From Aureitalea sp. L0-47 (lineage in GTDB: Bacteria; Bacteroidota; Bacteroidia; Flavobacteriales; Flavobacteriaceae): a DNA stretch of 64,000 nucleotides. The notes under the pieces were generated by a model that saw only the letters and a list, made by a program, of their open reading frames with translations, had not been told where the DNA came from and ran no database searches. The stretch is taken from assembly GCF_026126405.1 (NCBI RefSeq), contig NZ_JAFMTQ010000004.1:62001-126000 (forward strand). Direction: 5' to 3'. Numbering within the stretch: position 1 is the stretch's first letter; every line of letters starts with the position of its first letter. This document shows, in pieces, positions 55,135-64,000 of the stretch. The position numbers were made by a program, and so were the translations under genes.

Positions 55135-55638
55135 TTATTTATGGAAATGAATAACAACGTCTTTCTTGTGATCGCCCTTCTCTAGTTTAATTTTGTAGGT
55201 GCGTCTTACAAGGTCAGTGTCGTTGTAACTACTGCTGTAACGATTACTGGTCATTTTCCATTCGTCATTACCTTTGAATACCTCGTCTCTCACTTTGGCT
55301 GGTAGTTGTACATCTTTGAAGAATTCGCTGGCCGCGACGATCCTGCCTTTGTTGTCGTAATAAGCATCGATATTACCACTGTTGTTCTTAAATACCATTT
55401 CGAAATAGTCTGCTACGTTCTTATCGAATTCCTTATTGGAGCGCACATCATAAGTGGCTGCTTGCTTTTGTAGCATTCTGGCAACAGCAGGTGTGTTTTC
55501 ATCCTGAACCGTAGCGAGATAAGCAGAATTTGCGGTAACTACTACATCTTCCAATTCATATCTTGTAAGTGGGTCTGGGTCTTGTGCGTAAGCTAGGAAT
55601 GCAAATCCTAATGCGAATATTGTGATTAAAGTTCTCAT
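55135..55638 (-). CDS. Hypothetical secreted protein
   Basis: 167 residues, signal peptide (FALGFAFLAYAQ). A middle part LTRYELEDVVVTANSAYLATVQDENTPAVARMLQKQAATYDVRS and C-terminal KLEKGDHKKDVVIHFHK. VVVTA near the start recalls TonB-linked proteins, but no plug follows. Function unassigned. Confidence 0.72.
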   Translation of the reverse strand: MRTLITIFALGFAFLAYAQDPDPLTRYELEDVVVTANSAYLATVQDENTPAVARMLQKQAATYDVRSNKEFDKNVADYFEMVFKNNSGNIDAYYDNKGRIVAASEFFKDVQLPAKVRDEVFKGNDEWKMTSNRYSSSYNDTDLVRRTYKIKLEKGDHKKDVVIHFHK

Positions 55639-55816
55639 AATAAATAATTTAGAGGGTTCGTGATTATTACTCCAAAGGTCTTTATTATGAGGTTGCGATA
55701 CATAACAGCTATGTTCCGAATGCTTTAAAGTTTAATTTGAATGCTTCTGAATATAATTTGAAGGCTGAAATGCTTATCATCTTTTTAAGCCTGGTATTGC
55801 CTCATACGCTAAGTAG

Positions 55817-57754
55817 TTATTCCACGAGCGGTGAAATCACATTAAAACCGATTTTGTTGTAAAGCTCTAGATAGCGAGGATCTTCCTTTAATGGATTTAA
55901 CAACGGCTCCTCCTTGAGCCATGTAAGTTCCACTTCTCTATGCTCAAACGACTTATTCAGCCAATAAAAAGAGGTGTCGAATTCCCCAATTTCACAATAA
56001 TATAAAGCGATGAACCAAGCTGGACTACCTGAGGTATTTTCTTGGTAATTTTTCTTAAGTCTTGACAAATGCTGCTCTACTTCCTGATAATCTCCTTCAA
56101 TCTGGGCGTGCATCGCTCTCAACCATGTAATAATTGGTGGATAATCTGGAAACCTGGCGAGTAATTTATCCAATTGCTGTTTGGACTTCTCGTGATCCTC
56201 TATGTAATAATAGATTTTCGAGGATTCCATGAGGTAAAAGAATTCATTTGAGAATAAGGCCTCGTTTTTATCCAATATTTCCAGAGCTTTTTCCTTATTG
56301 CCTTTAAGATAGTTCGCAAATGCTAATCCTGCGATTGTCCCTGATCCAACTTGATTTAAATCAATACCCAAAAGACCATATTCTATGGCTTTATCAAAAT
56401 TACCCATTTTGCGATGGAACTCAATCAACCCTCCTATTTCCATTGACGACAAGTTATTTTTAGCTTTACCTTCTATTTGCTGGAAGTTGTTGTATAAAAA
56501 CTGGAAATCCCAATTGTAATAGAAACTACCAAACATCCTTACTATCAGTAACGAATCCTCATAGTCATATTCTTTGCCGGCACTTATTTTTTCAGCTAGC
56601 TGCAGATACTTGTTTCCTTTAGTTTTTGCCTCTTCCTGTGATATCCCTCCCCACACTAGCCCGGACACAAAATAGTTACTTGCGAGTCCAAGATATGGCT
56701 CTATGAATAGAGAGTCCTGTTCAATAGCACTTTTAAATAACCTTTCTGCAGCTGAAAACCCTAAAGGACTTAAGGTTTCATAGTTGTATTGCGCATTGAG
56801 ATAAAGTTTATAGGCTTCGGCACTTGAAGTTGGTACAATTTCAAGGGTTTTTCTCTCATTTGATGAAATATCAACTTCCATATTCTCCGCCACATTTTCA
56901 GCGATCGCAGCTTGCATTTCAAAGATCTCATCGGTTCTCCAGGCTCCTTTATATTCCAGTGTCCACAGATATTTTTCAGAAGCCGCCTCGATTAAGTTCA
57001 AGTTACTCATCACCCTATTTCCCGATAGTTTAAAATTGCCTTCTAAAATGAACTCAACATCGAGCTCTTTCGCAATAGTGTTGGTGGTTTTTTCTGAATT
57101 CTTGTAATTAACAACTGTAGAATAAGGCACTACCCTATCTATGTCTGAAATACCAGCCAATCTCGTGATCACTGCATCCGTCATCCCATCACTTACGTAT
57201 TCCAGTTCGGGATCACCACTCCAGTTCTTAAAAGGCAGTACAGCGATGGTCTTCGATTTATCCGGCAACTCTTCTGAAGCGAAATTACTGGTCGGATCCA
57301 AATAATTAAAGGCAATAGCACTAACCACAATAACAGTAACAATGATCAACCAGACTAGGACGCGCCTGATCTTTCCTGATCTCTTCGGAACTTCTAATGA
57401 TGAATCTACCGATGGTTCGTCGAGCTCAGCGCGATGCTTAACCTCTCCGGGAGGATAGCCGAAATATTCGTTAAAACAGGTGTTGAAATAGGTAGGGCTG
57501 TTGAATCCAACCTGGTAAGCCACTTCAGAAGCAGTTATGTCCTCCGTAAAAAGTAGCTTCTTAGCCTCATCCAGGCGAATCTCACGAATAAACTGACTCA
57601 ATGATTTTCCGCTGGCCGATTTGACCTTTCTATGAAGTTGAGACCTACTCTTGCCGCAAATTTCCACTAATTCACTTACGCCAAATTGTTCGTCGGTGTA
57701 GTTGTTCAGAACAATGGCGCGGAGATCTTCAATGAATGGATTGCGCCTGCCCAT
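55817..57754 (-). CDS. AraC-HTH / TM / TolB-like / TPR transcriptional regulator
   Basis: 645 residues. N-terminal AraC double HTH (VSELVEICGKSRSQLHRKVKSASGKSLSQFIREIRLDEA; VAYQVGFNSPTYFNTCFNEYFG), a TM at about 130-150, then a TolB-like domain (KTIAVLPFKNWSGDPELEYVSDGMTDAVITRLA) and several TPRs (about 330-630). This is the layout of Bacteroidota one-component membrane regulators. The TPR region probably senses a periplasmic partner; targets are not evident locally. Confidence 0.88.
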   Translation of the reverse strand: MGRRNPFIEDLRAIVLNNYTDEQFGVSELVEICGKSRSQLHRKVKSASGKSLSQFIREIRLDEAKKLLFTEDITASEVAYQVGFNSPTYFNTCFNEYFGYPPGEVKHRAELDEPSVDSSLEVPKRSGKIRRVLVWLIIVTVIVVSAIAFNYLDPTSNFASEELPDKSKTIAVLPFKNWSGDPELEYVSDGMTDAVITRLAGISDIDRVVPYSTVVNYKNSEKTTNTIAKELDVEFILEGNFKLSGNRVMSNLNLIEAASEKYLWTLEYKGAWRTDEIFEMQAAIAENVAENMEVDISSNERKTLEIVPTSSAEAYKLYLNAQYNYETLSPLGFSAAERLFKSAIEQDSLFIEPYLGLASNYFVSGLVWGGISQEEAKTKGNKYLQLAEKISAGKEYDYEDSLLIVRMFGSFYYNWDFQFLYNNFQQIEGKAKNNLSSMEIGGLIEFHRKMGNFDKAIEYGLLGIDLNQVGSGTIAGLAFANYLKGNKEKALEILDKNEALFSNEFFYLMESSKIYYYIEDHEKSKQQLDKLLARFPDYPPIITWLRAMHAQIEGDYQEVEQHLSRLKKNYQENTSGSPAWFIALYYCEIGEFDTSFYWLNKSFEHREVELTWLKEEPLLNPLKEDPRYLELYNKIGFNVISPLVE

Positions 57755-58071
57755 CTCTTTAGTTTTATGTTCGTGGGAAGCTAACTACTAAAGTTAAGGA
57801 ATTTTTAATATATAATCAAGGCTAATTATCATCAAATCAATGGGTTTCTATTGAAAAAAGGCCTTTCCAGAAAGTTGTAAGACTTCTTCTCCAACCTATA
57901 ATACTACTCATAAATACCATGCATAACTGATTTACGGCGCATTTCATCGAATAGTTTCGAAATTCTAATGACACCATCAGGAAATTTCTTACATTTAAAC
58001 AACCTCATATCTTCATTTCTACTTCCTATGGTTCTTAATGTAAACGAGTATTAACCCGTAAAGGATCGCGT
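57755..58071. other. Intergenic region, nothing clear
   Basis: A 317-bp stretch with no supported gene or structure beyond scattered TAnnTTTG-like words. It precedes the small ORF at 58072. Confidence 0.4.
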
Positions 58072-58185
58072 ATGAAGAAATTACTACGATTTAAACTTTC
58101 TAACAAATGGAATGAACGCTTGAAAGTATGGAACGAAAAGCTCGTGATCTATGCGAGAGCGAGTAGTTATGCCATTCACAGGTAG
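58072..58185 (+). CDS. Putative 37-residue protein
   Basis: ATG at 58072 follows AAAGGATCGCGT, a possible weak ribosome site. Product: KKLLRFKLSNKWNERLKVWNEKL, then VIYARASSYAIHR: strongly basic, Trp/Arg-rich. A terminator (AACCCCACGA/TCGTGGGGTT plus T residues, 58209-58235) begins 23 bp after its stop, supporting a real transcript. Could be a leader or small protein; function unknown. Confidence 0.45.
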   Translation: MKKLLRFKLSNKWNERLKVWNEKLVIYARASSYAIHR

Positions 58186-58208
58186 TGTAAACACATTTGA
58201 GAAATGAA

Positions 58209-58235
58209 AACCCCACGATTTATTCGTGGGGTTTT
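58209..58235 (+). terminator. Terminator after the 37-residue ORF
   Basis: A perfect 10-bp stem AACCCCACGA, loop TTTAT, TCGTGGGGTT, then T residues. Confidence 0.85.
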
Positions 58236-58313
58236 TATTATACCTCACCTTACTTACGTGTGCAAAGTAGGACCTTGTCTCCCACTTCGAATCAGCTTAA
58301 TAAACAGTCCCAT

Positions 58314-58811
58314 TTAATTCTGAAGCACATTCTGAATAACTATACCCAAAATAATCAAAATAAAGAAGAGCAACACGCTCCACATCCTGTATCGCTTTTT
58401 CTTTTCTGAATGGAACAGGCCGTACACAACAATAATGATACTACTTATCTCCAAAAAATACACAAAATTAATGACTATCAAATGCTTTATTGGCACCTCC
58501 AGGTAGGAATAACTCCCAAGGAAATTAGCAACCGAAAACAATACAGCCCATATCAGGGTAAATTGCATCAGCTGAGTGCGGGATGGCGGTTCAGGATACG
58601 CTTTCGAATAGGTGAAGGTCACCAGTAAGGTTAAAAGAAAAAAGCTGCCATATCCAGCAGGGATGAGGATTGCGAGATCATTCAGTGATTTAAATGCCGG
58701 TACCGACTCTTCCCAAAGGTTAGCAAAAATAGCTGCATGGCAGATAAAATCAATACCTAAAAATAGTAACCAGGCAAAAAATGTATTGATCCAGAGTTTT
58801 GACGATCTCAT
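58314..58811 (-). CDS. Hypothetical membrane protein, four or five TMs
   Basis: 165 residues. Hydrophobic helices at about 8-30, 46-65, 80-105, 112-130 and 142-162; no motif. Divergent from the peptidase genes downstream, 52 bp from the S41 stop. Function unassigned. Confidence 0.7.
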   Translation of the reverse strand: MRSSKLWINTFFAWLLFLGIDFICHAAIFANLWEESVPAFKSLNDLAILIPAGYGSFFLLTLLVTFTYSKAYPEPPSRTQLMQFTLIWAVLFSVANFLGSYSYLEVPIKHLIVINFVYFLEISSIIIVVYGLFHSEKKKRYRMWSVLLFFILIILGIVIQNVLQN

Positions 58812-58863
58812 TTCCTAAAGTTACGAAATGTCGCCGGATTAATTCATTTGGCTAACAAGGGTC

Positions 58864-60513
58864 TCAATGTCCTCTTTCAATCTTCTTCAACATCATGCTT
58901 GCATTCTTCCCAGTGGGGCCATCAGGATCCATGGAAAGTGCTTTATTGTAGAGCTCTTTGGCCTTTTCCAAATCACCGGCTTCCATATAGCCTTCCGCCA
59001 GGCTATCCCACGCATTAGCCGAGTCCGGGAAAATTTGTGTTATAAAGGAGAAGATCGCTATTCCTGTTTGATGATCTCCTCTAGTGAGTTGCCTGTAACC
59101 GGCGTTGTTTAACTCACCTTCAAAATCAAAGAACTTGTAACGTGGATCCTGCACCATTTTCGGAACCTCTGTGGCCAGTTTCTCCTGCTGGCCCGAAGTA
59201 TACAACATCGTCATATATTCCATCGGATCCAGTACAAAGTCTTCTCCGTCAAAACTCAGGGCCGCCTCAAGCACCGGGTCCTTGTTCGTCTTGTAATCTT
59301 CAAAACTCATTTCAACCGCAAGATGAGGCGCTAACCAGTCGTCGTTCTCCCACTGCGGCTTGTCTTGCCACCAGGCGTATGATAGGTACACAGGGAGCTT
59401 AGTGTTGGGAAGGAGATGTTCGTTGTTATCTCCATAGAAATTTATATTCTCCCCGGTAGGCTCTCCGATGAACGTGGCATTGGTGTAATTGTCGAGCTCG
59501 TTAACAAGATTCTGACAGGCAGAAAAGGTCCTTCTTCCCAGGATTACCATAAGTCCTCCAACCTTGTTTACTTTTTCCGATTGGATGATGCGCGTAACAA
59601 CATCCTTGTTTTTGTAATTGTTACCTCCTCCATTTAATCGGACATCAAGCACTAAATGCTCTACATCGTTGTTTTCTATAAAATCGAATACCCTGTCGTA
59701 AAATTCAGGGATAGTCTCCGAAGGGTCGTCCTGTATCTGACTCTGCCTTACGTATACCGTTTTCTCTTCAGGGATGTATTCGTAATAGTAGATCTTGTCA
59801 AGGTTTTTGAGATACAATGGAGTATCCCCGCTCTCCCTGGCATCCAGCCAATCTTCTTGGGTTTCAACAAAACCATAGGTAGTTGGAGCCATCTTACCAG
59901 CCGGTAAAGCTGTTAAGGTCCTCGTGAAGGAGTTGCCGTCTTTTTCAAAGGTAATCGGAATGGTTTCCGAATATTCCTTTACTACCCCCTGTGCATGCAA
60001 TACTTCCGGGCTGTTGAGGTACAGAAAACCATAAGCACGAAAGAATTGTTCGTTTTCTACAGGAACTACCGGGTAGACTTTTTTCAAGGCATCCATAATA
60101 GGCATGCCTCCTATGCTGATCACTCTGGCTCCAATTGCTTCGGAATAATCCTTGTGTACTCCCTGAACATAGACACCATCCGAGAAGTGGTACATGTTAA
60201 TCGGTAGCTGCCTGAAACGAACCGGGTTACCTGTCCAGCCCATTCGGGTGTGACCGTACTTAAACATCCCTATGATGCGGGCAAAACCAACGCTTATCTC
60301 GTGTTCTTCTAGATCGGGAATTTCATTGTGAAGCTTCTCTACTGCTGCGTCAAAATCTTCAGCGCTAACCTTTTTGAATAGGAACGGATAGTCTTTATGA
60401 ACTGTATTCTGAAGAAATCTAAGGTCGTCCTGCCATTGTTTGGCAGTGAATTTGGACTGCGCGTTCAACTGCAGTGCAAGGAACGCCACAAGTACTAAGA
60501 GTAATTTTTTCAT
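58864..60513 (-). CDS. S41-family peptidase-like protein with C-terminal TPR
   Basis: 549 residues with signal peptide. N-terminal domain (NTVHKDYPFLFKKVSAEDFDAAVEKLHNEIPDL), then the tail-specific protease fold: LVLDVRLNGGGNN, VGGLMVILGRRTFSACQNLVNEL with Ser in the nucleophile place, FIGEPTGENINFYGD. Last about 80 residues are TPR (ANAWDSLAEGYMEAGDLEKAKELYNKAL). The catalytic Ser and nearby Lys need alignment. Periplasmic. Confidence 0.85.
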   Translation of the reverse strand: MKKLLLVLVAFLALQLNAQSKFTAKQWQDDLRFLQNTVHKDYPFLFKKVSAEDFDAAVEKLHNEIPDLEEHEISVGFARIIGMFKYGHTRMGWTGNPVRFRQLPINMYHFSDGVYVQGVHKDYSEAIGARVISIGGMPIMDALKKVYPVVPVENEQFFRAYGFLYLNSPEVLHAQGVVKEYSETIPITFEKDGNSFTRTLTALPAGKMAPTTYGFVETQEDWLDARESGDTPLYLKNLDKIYYYEYIPEEKTVYVRQSQIQDDPSETIPEFYDRVFDFIENNDVEHLVLDVRLNGGGNNYKNKDVVTRIIQSEKVNKVGGLMVILGRRTFSACQNLVNELDNYTNATFIGEPTGENINFYGDNNEHLLPNTKLPVYLSYAWWQDKPQWENDDWLAPHLAVEMSFEDYKTNKDPVLEAALSFDGEDFVLDPMEYMTMLYTSGQQEKLATEVPKMVQDPRYKFFDFEGELNNAGYRQLTRGDHQTGIAIFSFITQIFPDSANAWDSLAEGYMEAGDLEKAKELYNKALSMDPDGPTGKNASMMLKKIERGH

Positions 60514-60660
60514 TTTTTGATTGATTAATGGTTGTTATTAAAAGTGTGCGAAATACCGCAATTGTTACAGTTTTCGAGCATCAATTTGTTGAAAACAATA
60601 AGGTTAGATGAAATAAATGTATTTTTATGGCAATTCGATTAATCCAAAAATATCTTTCTA

Positions 60661-62208
60661 ATGAAAAAACTTCTTACTCTCACTTTACTGCTGCTACTTT
60701 CTTTTTCCGGATATACCCAAACATCCGATCCTGTTGTCGAAGCCATGATCAATGAGGCCAATGAAAACTCTATGTTGGAACGGCTGGGTCATGAGCTTAT
60801 GGATATTATCGGACCAAGGCTTGTGGGATCACCTCAAATGCAAGATGCCCACGATTGGGCCGTAGACCGTTATGCGGGATGGGGAATCACTGCTCGTAAT
60901 GAGAAGTACGGTGAATGGCGAGGATGGCAGCGCGGGATTACCCACATCGATATGGTTCATCCCAGAGTACAGAGTTTGCGCGGAACACAACTGGCCTGGA
61001 ACCCAAGTACGAGTAAGGAGGGCGTCACTGCAGAATTAGTAGTCCTGCCAACTGTTCAGGATTCATTGGAATTTGCCAAATGGCTGCCATCGGTAAAAGG
61101 AAAATTTGTACTGACGTCAATGCATCAGCCTACCGGCCGACCTGATTACAATTGGGAGGAGTATGCCACAGAAGAGTCCTTTGAGAAGATGAAGAAGGAA
61201 CGTGATGAGCAAAATACCGCATGGAGGGAGAACATGAAGCGAATGGGATATAACTCACGTACCTTGCCAGCTGCCCTTGAAGAAGCAGGTGCTACAGGAA
61301 TCGTAATGTCCTATTGGTCCAGGGGATTTGGTGTGAATAAGATCTTCAGTGCTCGTACTAAAAAAATTCCTACGCTAGACTTAGAACTGGAGGACTACGG
61401 TATGCTTTACAGACTAGTTGAGTCCGGGCAAAAGCCGAAAATTCACGTAGTCGCCCAATCGAAAGAGTTGGGTGTGATGCCTACATTTAATACAATTGCG
61501 GAGATCAAGGGAAGTGAAAAACCGGACGAGTATGTAATACTTTCTGCTCACTTTGATTCCTGGGATGGGGCCACCGGGGCAACCGACAATGGCACCGGTA
61601 CCATCATCATGATGGAAGCCATGAGAATCTTAAAGAAACACTACCCAAACCCTAAACGCACCATTCTGGTAGGACACTGGGGCAGCGAGGAACAGGGATT
61701 AAACGGATCACGAGCATTTGTGGAAGATCACCCTGAGATCGTAAAGGGTGTTCAGGCATTGTTTAACCAGGACAATGGTACCGGACGTGTGGTACGCTTA
61801 TCTGGTGGTGGTTTTCTGAATTCCTACGATTATCTGAACCGTTGGCTGAATGCCGTTCCCAGAGATATCACATCCGAAATTGAAACCACCTTCCCGGGCA
61901 CACCAGCCAGAGGTGGTTCAGATTACGCATCCTTTCAGGCAGCAGGCGCACCGGCATTTAGTTTGAGTTCGTTGAGTTGGGCGTACTGGAACTATACCTG
62001 GCATACGAACCGGGATACTTACGATAAGATCGTATTTGACGATGTGAGAAATAATGTAATACTAACGGCCATACTGGCATATATGGCAAGCGAAGACCCA
62101 GAGACAACTTCAAGGGAAAGAGCCGTATTGCCCGTAAGCAGAAGAAGCGGGAAGCAAATGGAATGGCCTACACCCAGGTCACCAGAACGAAAAGGAGGAA
62201 TGGAATAG
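60661..62208 (+). CDS. M28-family zinc aminopeptidase (exported)
   Basis: 515 residues, signal peptide. PA insert (about 120-270), then M28 ligands: SAHFDSWDGATGATDNGTGTIIMMEAM (His/Asp), GHWGSEEQGLNGS (Glu-Glu), FNQDNGTGRV, and TWHTNRDTYDKI (final His). Di-zinc exopeptidase of the envelope. Divergent from the S41 gene, which also faces the periplasm; shared role in peptide scavenging is inference. Confidence 0.92.
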   Translation: MKKLLTLTLLLLLSFSGYTQTSDPVVEAMINEANENSMLERLGHELMDIIGPRLVGSPQMQDAHDWAVDRYAGWGITARNEKYGEWRGWQRGITHIDMVHPRVQSLRGTQLAWNPSTSKEGVTAELVVLPTVQDSLEFAKWLPSVKGKFVLTSMHQPTGRPDYNWEEYATEESFEKMKKERDEQNTAWRENMKRMGYNSRTLPAALEEAGATGIVMSYWSRGFGVNKIFSARTKKIPTLDLELEDYGMLYRLVESGQKPKIHVVAQSKELGVMPTFNTIAEIKGSEKPDEYVILSAHFDSWDGATGATDNGTGTIIMMEAMRILKKHYPNPKRTILVGHWGSEEQGLNGSRAFVEDHPEIVKGVQALFNQDNGTGRVVRLSGGGFLNSYDYLNRWLNAVPRDITSEIETTFPGTPARGGSDYASFQAAGAPAFSLSSLSWAYWNYTWHTNRDTYDKIVFDDVRNNVILTAILAYMASEDPETTSRERAVLPVSRRSGKQMEWPTPRSPERKGGME

Positions 62209-62217
62209 AAATAATTC

Positions 62218-62258
62218 GCCGCAGAACCGGACTAATATAACCTCTCCGGCCCTGCGGC
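62218..62258. terminator. Hairpin between convergent genes
   Basis: GCCGCAG (62218-62224) pairs with CTGCGGC (62252-62258) around CCGG..CCGG; no strong T tract. Confidence 0.5.
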
Positions 62259-62299
62259 ACGCCTAAAATACGAGTAGATCGTATGAACTCCTCCTAAAC

Positions 62300-62674
62300 C
62301 TAAGCAGGTTCCTCTTCCTTGCTTCGGTTTTCATAGATCTTCTCGATCATTTCCGGTACTTTTTCGAAAGCAGCAGCAAGACCGTGGGCCTTTCCTGCTT
62401 CGATAAAGCTAATTTCTTCGTCTTTTGTGACCAGGAATCCGAGTGGTTCGATGCCCATTCCGGCACCGGCTCCCATTCCATATCCGGTTTTAGCCTTGGT
62501 TTTTTTCTCAATACCTTCTCCTTCGCCGGATCCAAATCCCATTCCTATCTTAATAACAGGAACACAGGTAAATTCACCCAAGGTAAATGGTTCTCCGACA
62601 ACGGTTTCTGTCCGCGCTTCAGTCCTGATAAACTCAGTGATCTGTTTCATTAATTCTTCAAAGTGTAAGACCAT
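62300..62674 (-). CDS. ytfJ: GerW/YtfJ family protein
   Basis: 124 residues: VVGEPFTLGEFTCVPVIKIGMGFGSGEG, then a Gly-rich GYGMGAGAGMGIEPLGFLV and SFIEAGKAHGLAAAFEKVPEMIEKI. This is the YtfJ/GerW pattern. It is 9 bp downstream of a DUF2953 gene, the same pairing as ytfI-ytfJ of Bacillus, although flavobacteria do not sporulate. Probably an envelope function. Confidence 0.85.
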   Translation of the reverse strand: MVLHFEELMKQITEFIRTEARTETVVGEPFTLGEFTCVPVIKIGMGFGSGEGEGIEKKTKAKTGYGMGAGAGMGIEPLGFLVTKDEEISFIEAGKAHGLAAAFEKVPEMIEKIYENRSKEEEPA

Positions 62675-62683
62675 GACAAATGT

Positions 62684-63190
62684 TTAATTGTTAATAAATG
62701 ATTTCAGAATAAATATCGGTCGGTTTTGTACTTGCAGTGCCAATCGATTCTTATCGTTAAAGTTGATGGCGAAGTCCCCATAAAACCTGTTCAGGAAGAA
62801 GAAAACCGGATATAACTTAGCATTTAAGATATAATCCCCGGTATCCAGGTGAAGCAGAAATTGCTTTATTTCGAAAGTCCGCAGCACTCGTAGTGCAATA
62901 CGCCCGTTTTTCGGATTAAATTTCTTTGTCTTTTTTACTTCGGAATGCCCCTTCTTTTTTTCCGACTTCCCCCAACTTCTCAGTGGGTAGAATTTGAAAT
63001 TGAGAAACAGAACATTCAACTTTACACGAACAATTTCCTGCTCGTCTCCTTCGATCCTCGCCTTCGCCAACCCTCTCCATTGTACAAAATAATCGTTGGT
63101 GTCTGTATCAACCTTGATAATTATTGGGGTCCAAAGCAGAAACCCGATCAGAATGACAACAAGGGTTATTATGACATACAAGGCAGTCAT
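62684..63190 (-). CDS. DUF2953 membrane protein (YtfI-like)
   Basis: 168 residues, N-terminal TM (about 5-25), then KVDTDTNDYFVQWRGLAKARI, VRVKLNVLFLNFKFYPLRSWGKSEKKKG, and LLHLDTGDYILNAKLYPVFFFLNR: the DUF2953 pattern with central Lys-rich loop. First of the ytfI-ytfJ pair (9-bp gap). Function unknown. Confidence 0.82.
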   Translation of the reverse strand: MTALYVIITLVVILIGFLLWTPIIIKVDTDTNDYFVQWRGLAKARIEGDEQEIVRVKLNVLFLNFKFYPLRSWGKSEKKKGHSEVKKTKKFNPKNGRIALRVLRTFEIKQFLLHLDTGDYILNAKLYPVFFFLNRFYGDFAINFNDKNRLALQVQNRPIFILKSFINN

Positions 63191-63296
63191 AATCTCAATT
63201 TCAGCAAAGGAAGAATTCTCAAGTTTAGATTCCTATGACGCCAGTCATTGACGTACATTTTATAAGCGGTCTAAATAGTATCTGGAATGAAGGATA

Positions 63297-63992
63297 CTAT
63301 TCGTTTTTATCTCGCTGAAATTCTACAAAAACAACAGGCATCAGATATCGTTTTTTGATCTTACCTTTTCTTTTCTTCAACAGTGTAAGTTCTCGCGTGC
63401 TTCGCTTAGGCCCAACCGGAACGATGAGTCTTCCATTCTCAGCCAACTGGTCGATGAGTGGCTGAGGAATATGATCGATACCCGCCGTGATAATGATCGC
63501 ATCGAATGGTGCATTCTCCGGCCATCCCAGGTAGCCATCACCGATCTTTACAGTCACATTATCATAGCCTAATGATTTCAGGCGGTTGTTAGCTTGATTC
63601 CCAAGGGAATCTATGATCTCAATGGTGTATACTTCGGAAACGATCTCGGCCAGTACCGCAGCCTGGTAACCGGAACCTGTTCCAATCTCCAGAACCCGAT
63701 CGTCTTTCTTTAGATTGAGTTGCTCCGTCATATAGGCCACGATATACGGTTGAGAAATGGTCTGCCCCTGCCCAATATTTAAAGGAGCGTCGATATAGGC
63801 CTTCTGCTGTGCAATGGCGGGTACAAAAAGATGTCTTGGTACGGAGCGCATTGCGCGTAAGGTAGCCCTATCCTCTATCCCCCTGGAAATAAGCTGTCCT
63901 TTAACCATGCGTTCTCGCCTACCGTCATAATCCGGCTGACAGTTTCCGAAGGAAGTTATGAACAGCAACGCTATGGTAATAAATCGTGTCAT
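63297..63992 (-). CDS. pcm: Exported protein-L-isoaspartate O-methyltransferase
   Basis: 231 residues with a signal peptide (FITIALLFITSFGNC; possible lipobox). PCMT motifs: RGIEDRATLRAMRSVPRHLFVP, GQGQTISQPYIVAYMTE, VLEIGTGSGYQAAVLAE (SAM motif I), and PFDAIIITAGIDHIPQPLIDQL. It methylates damaged Asp residues for repair; SAM supply outside the cytoplasm is unclear, but exported PCMT is common in Bacteroidota. Confidence 0.9.
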   Translation of the reverse strand: MTRFITIALLFITSFGNCQPDYDGRRERMVKGQLISRGIEDRATLRAMRSVPRHLFVPAIAQQKAYIDAPLNIGQGQTISQPYIVAYMTEQLNLKKDDRVLEIGTGSGYQAAVLAEIVSEVYTIEIIDSLGNQANNRLKSLGYDNVTVKIGDGYLGWPENAPFDAIIITAGIDHIPQPLIDQLAENGRLIVPVGPKRSTRELTLLKKRKGKIKKRYLMPVVFVEFQRDKNE

Positions 63993-64000
63993 TTTTCTGA

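Noticed and set aside
62300-62674. Spore protein function for YtfJ
   Set aside because: Bacteroidota do not form spores; the name reflects the family only.

Overview
The window is a chromosomal segment of a marine-type Flavobacteriaceae (Bacteroidota). Support: many short-N-terminus lipoproteins, genes without Shine-Dalgarno sequences, TAnnTTTG-like promoter boxes, and family content typical of this group (DUF4251, S41-TPR, M28, SMP-30 lipoprotein, AraC-TPR regulators, VPS10/BNR giants, secreted PCMT). This is inference from gene content; no rRNA is present to fix the genus. The first gene (minus strand, running off the left edge) is a gluconokinase/6-phosphogluconate dehydrogenase fusion.

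Region by region. 1-9.7 kb is ordinary backbone: gluconolactonase plus GntK-Gnd fusion, YceI, an MFS exporter, an EF-G paralogue with an altered G3 motif, a coiled-coil protein, an old yellow enzyme and a DUF4251 lipoprotein, with degenerate repeats between genes. 9.8-17.5 kb is an accessory, visibly AT-rich island. Two 235-bp direct repeats (9785-10019 and 14661-14895) bracket a five-gene, tightly packed minus-strand operon: LexA/CI-like S24 repressor, DUF2188 protein, 2TM-NUDIX effector, CD-NTase, stand-alone E2-like protein. This is a type II-short CBASS anti-phage system with what looks like its own cleavable repressor and paired operators. A class II tRNA-like gene with a UAU anticodon and a small DUF2158 gene lie in the same interval. 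Beyond the second repeat is a three-gene cassette (coiled-coil beta protein, endonuclease/exonuclease/phosphatase-fold enzyme, HExxHxxGxxH metalloprotease) that I cannot match to a named system.

17.5-64 kb returns to backbone. It holds the conserved YbbP-YbbA/TesA divergent locus, an SLC12-type transporter, a tandem Skp/OmpH pair, an alcohol dehydrogenase with a DUF1330 partner, a sterol desaturase-fold enzyme, SlyD, a cold-shock-domain protein, a stand-alone TonB-plug protein, a patatin, a ToxR-like membrane regulator, YdjM-like and DSP-phosphatase genes, and three paralogous VPS10/BNR proteins of about 1000-1090 residues (36.7, 42.3 and 51.8 kb). It also has a DUF4242-cyclase-AraC fusion, an AraC-TolB-TPR regulator, S41 and M28 peptidases, a ytfJ-ytfI (GerW-DUF2953) pair outside spore formers, and an exported PCMT.

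The most interesting unit is the island. It combines a complete nucleotide-signalling defence operon under apparent S24-repressor control, long structured repeats that could act as cassette boundaries, an anomalous tRNA, and an uncharacterised hydrolase/protease cassette next door. No CRISPR array, rRNA operon, transposase or integrase gene was seen.
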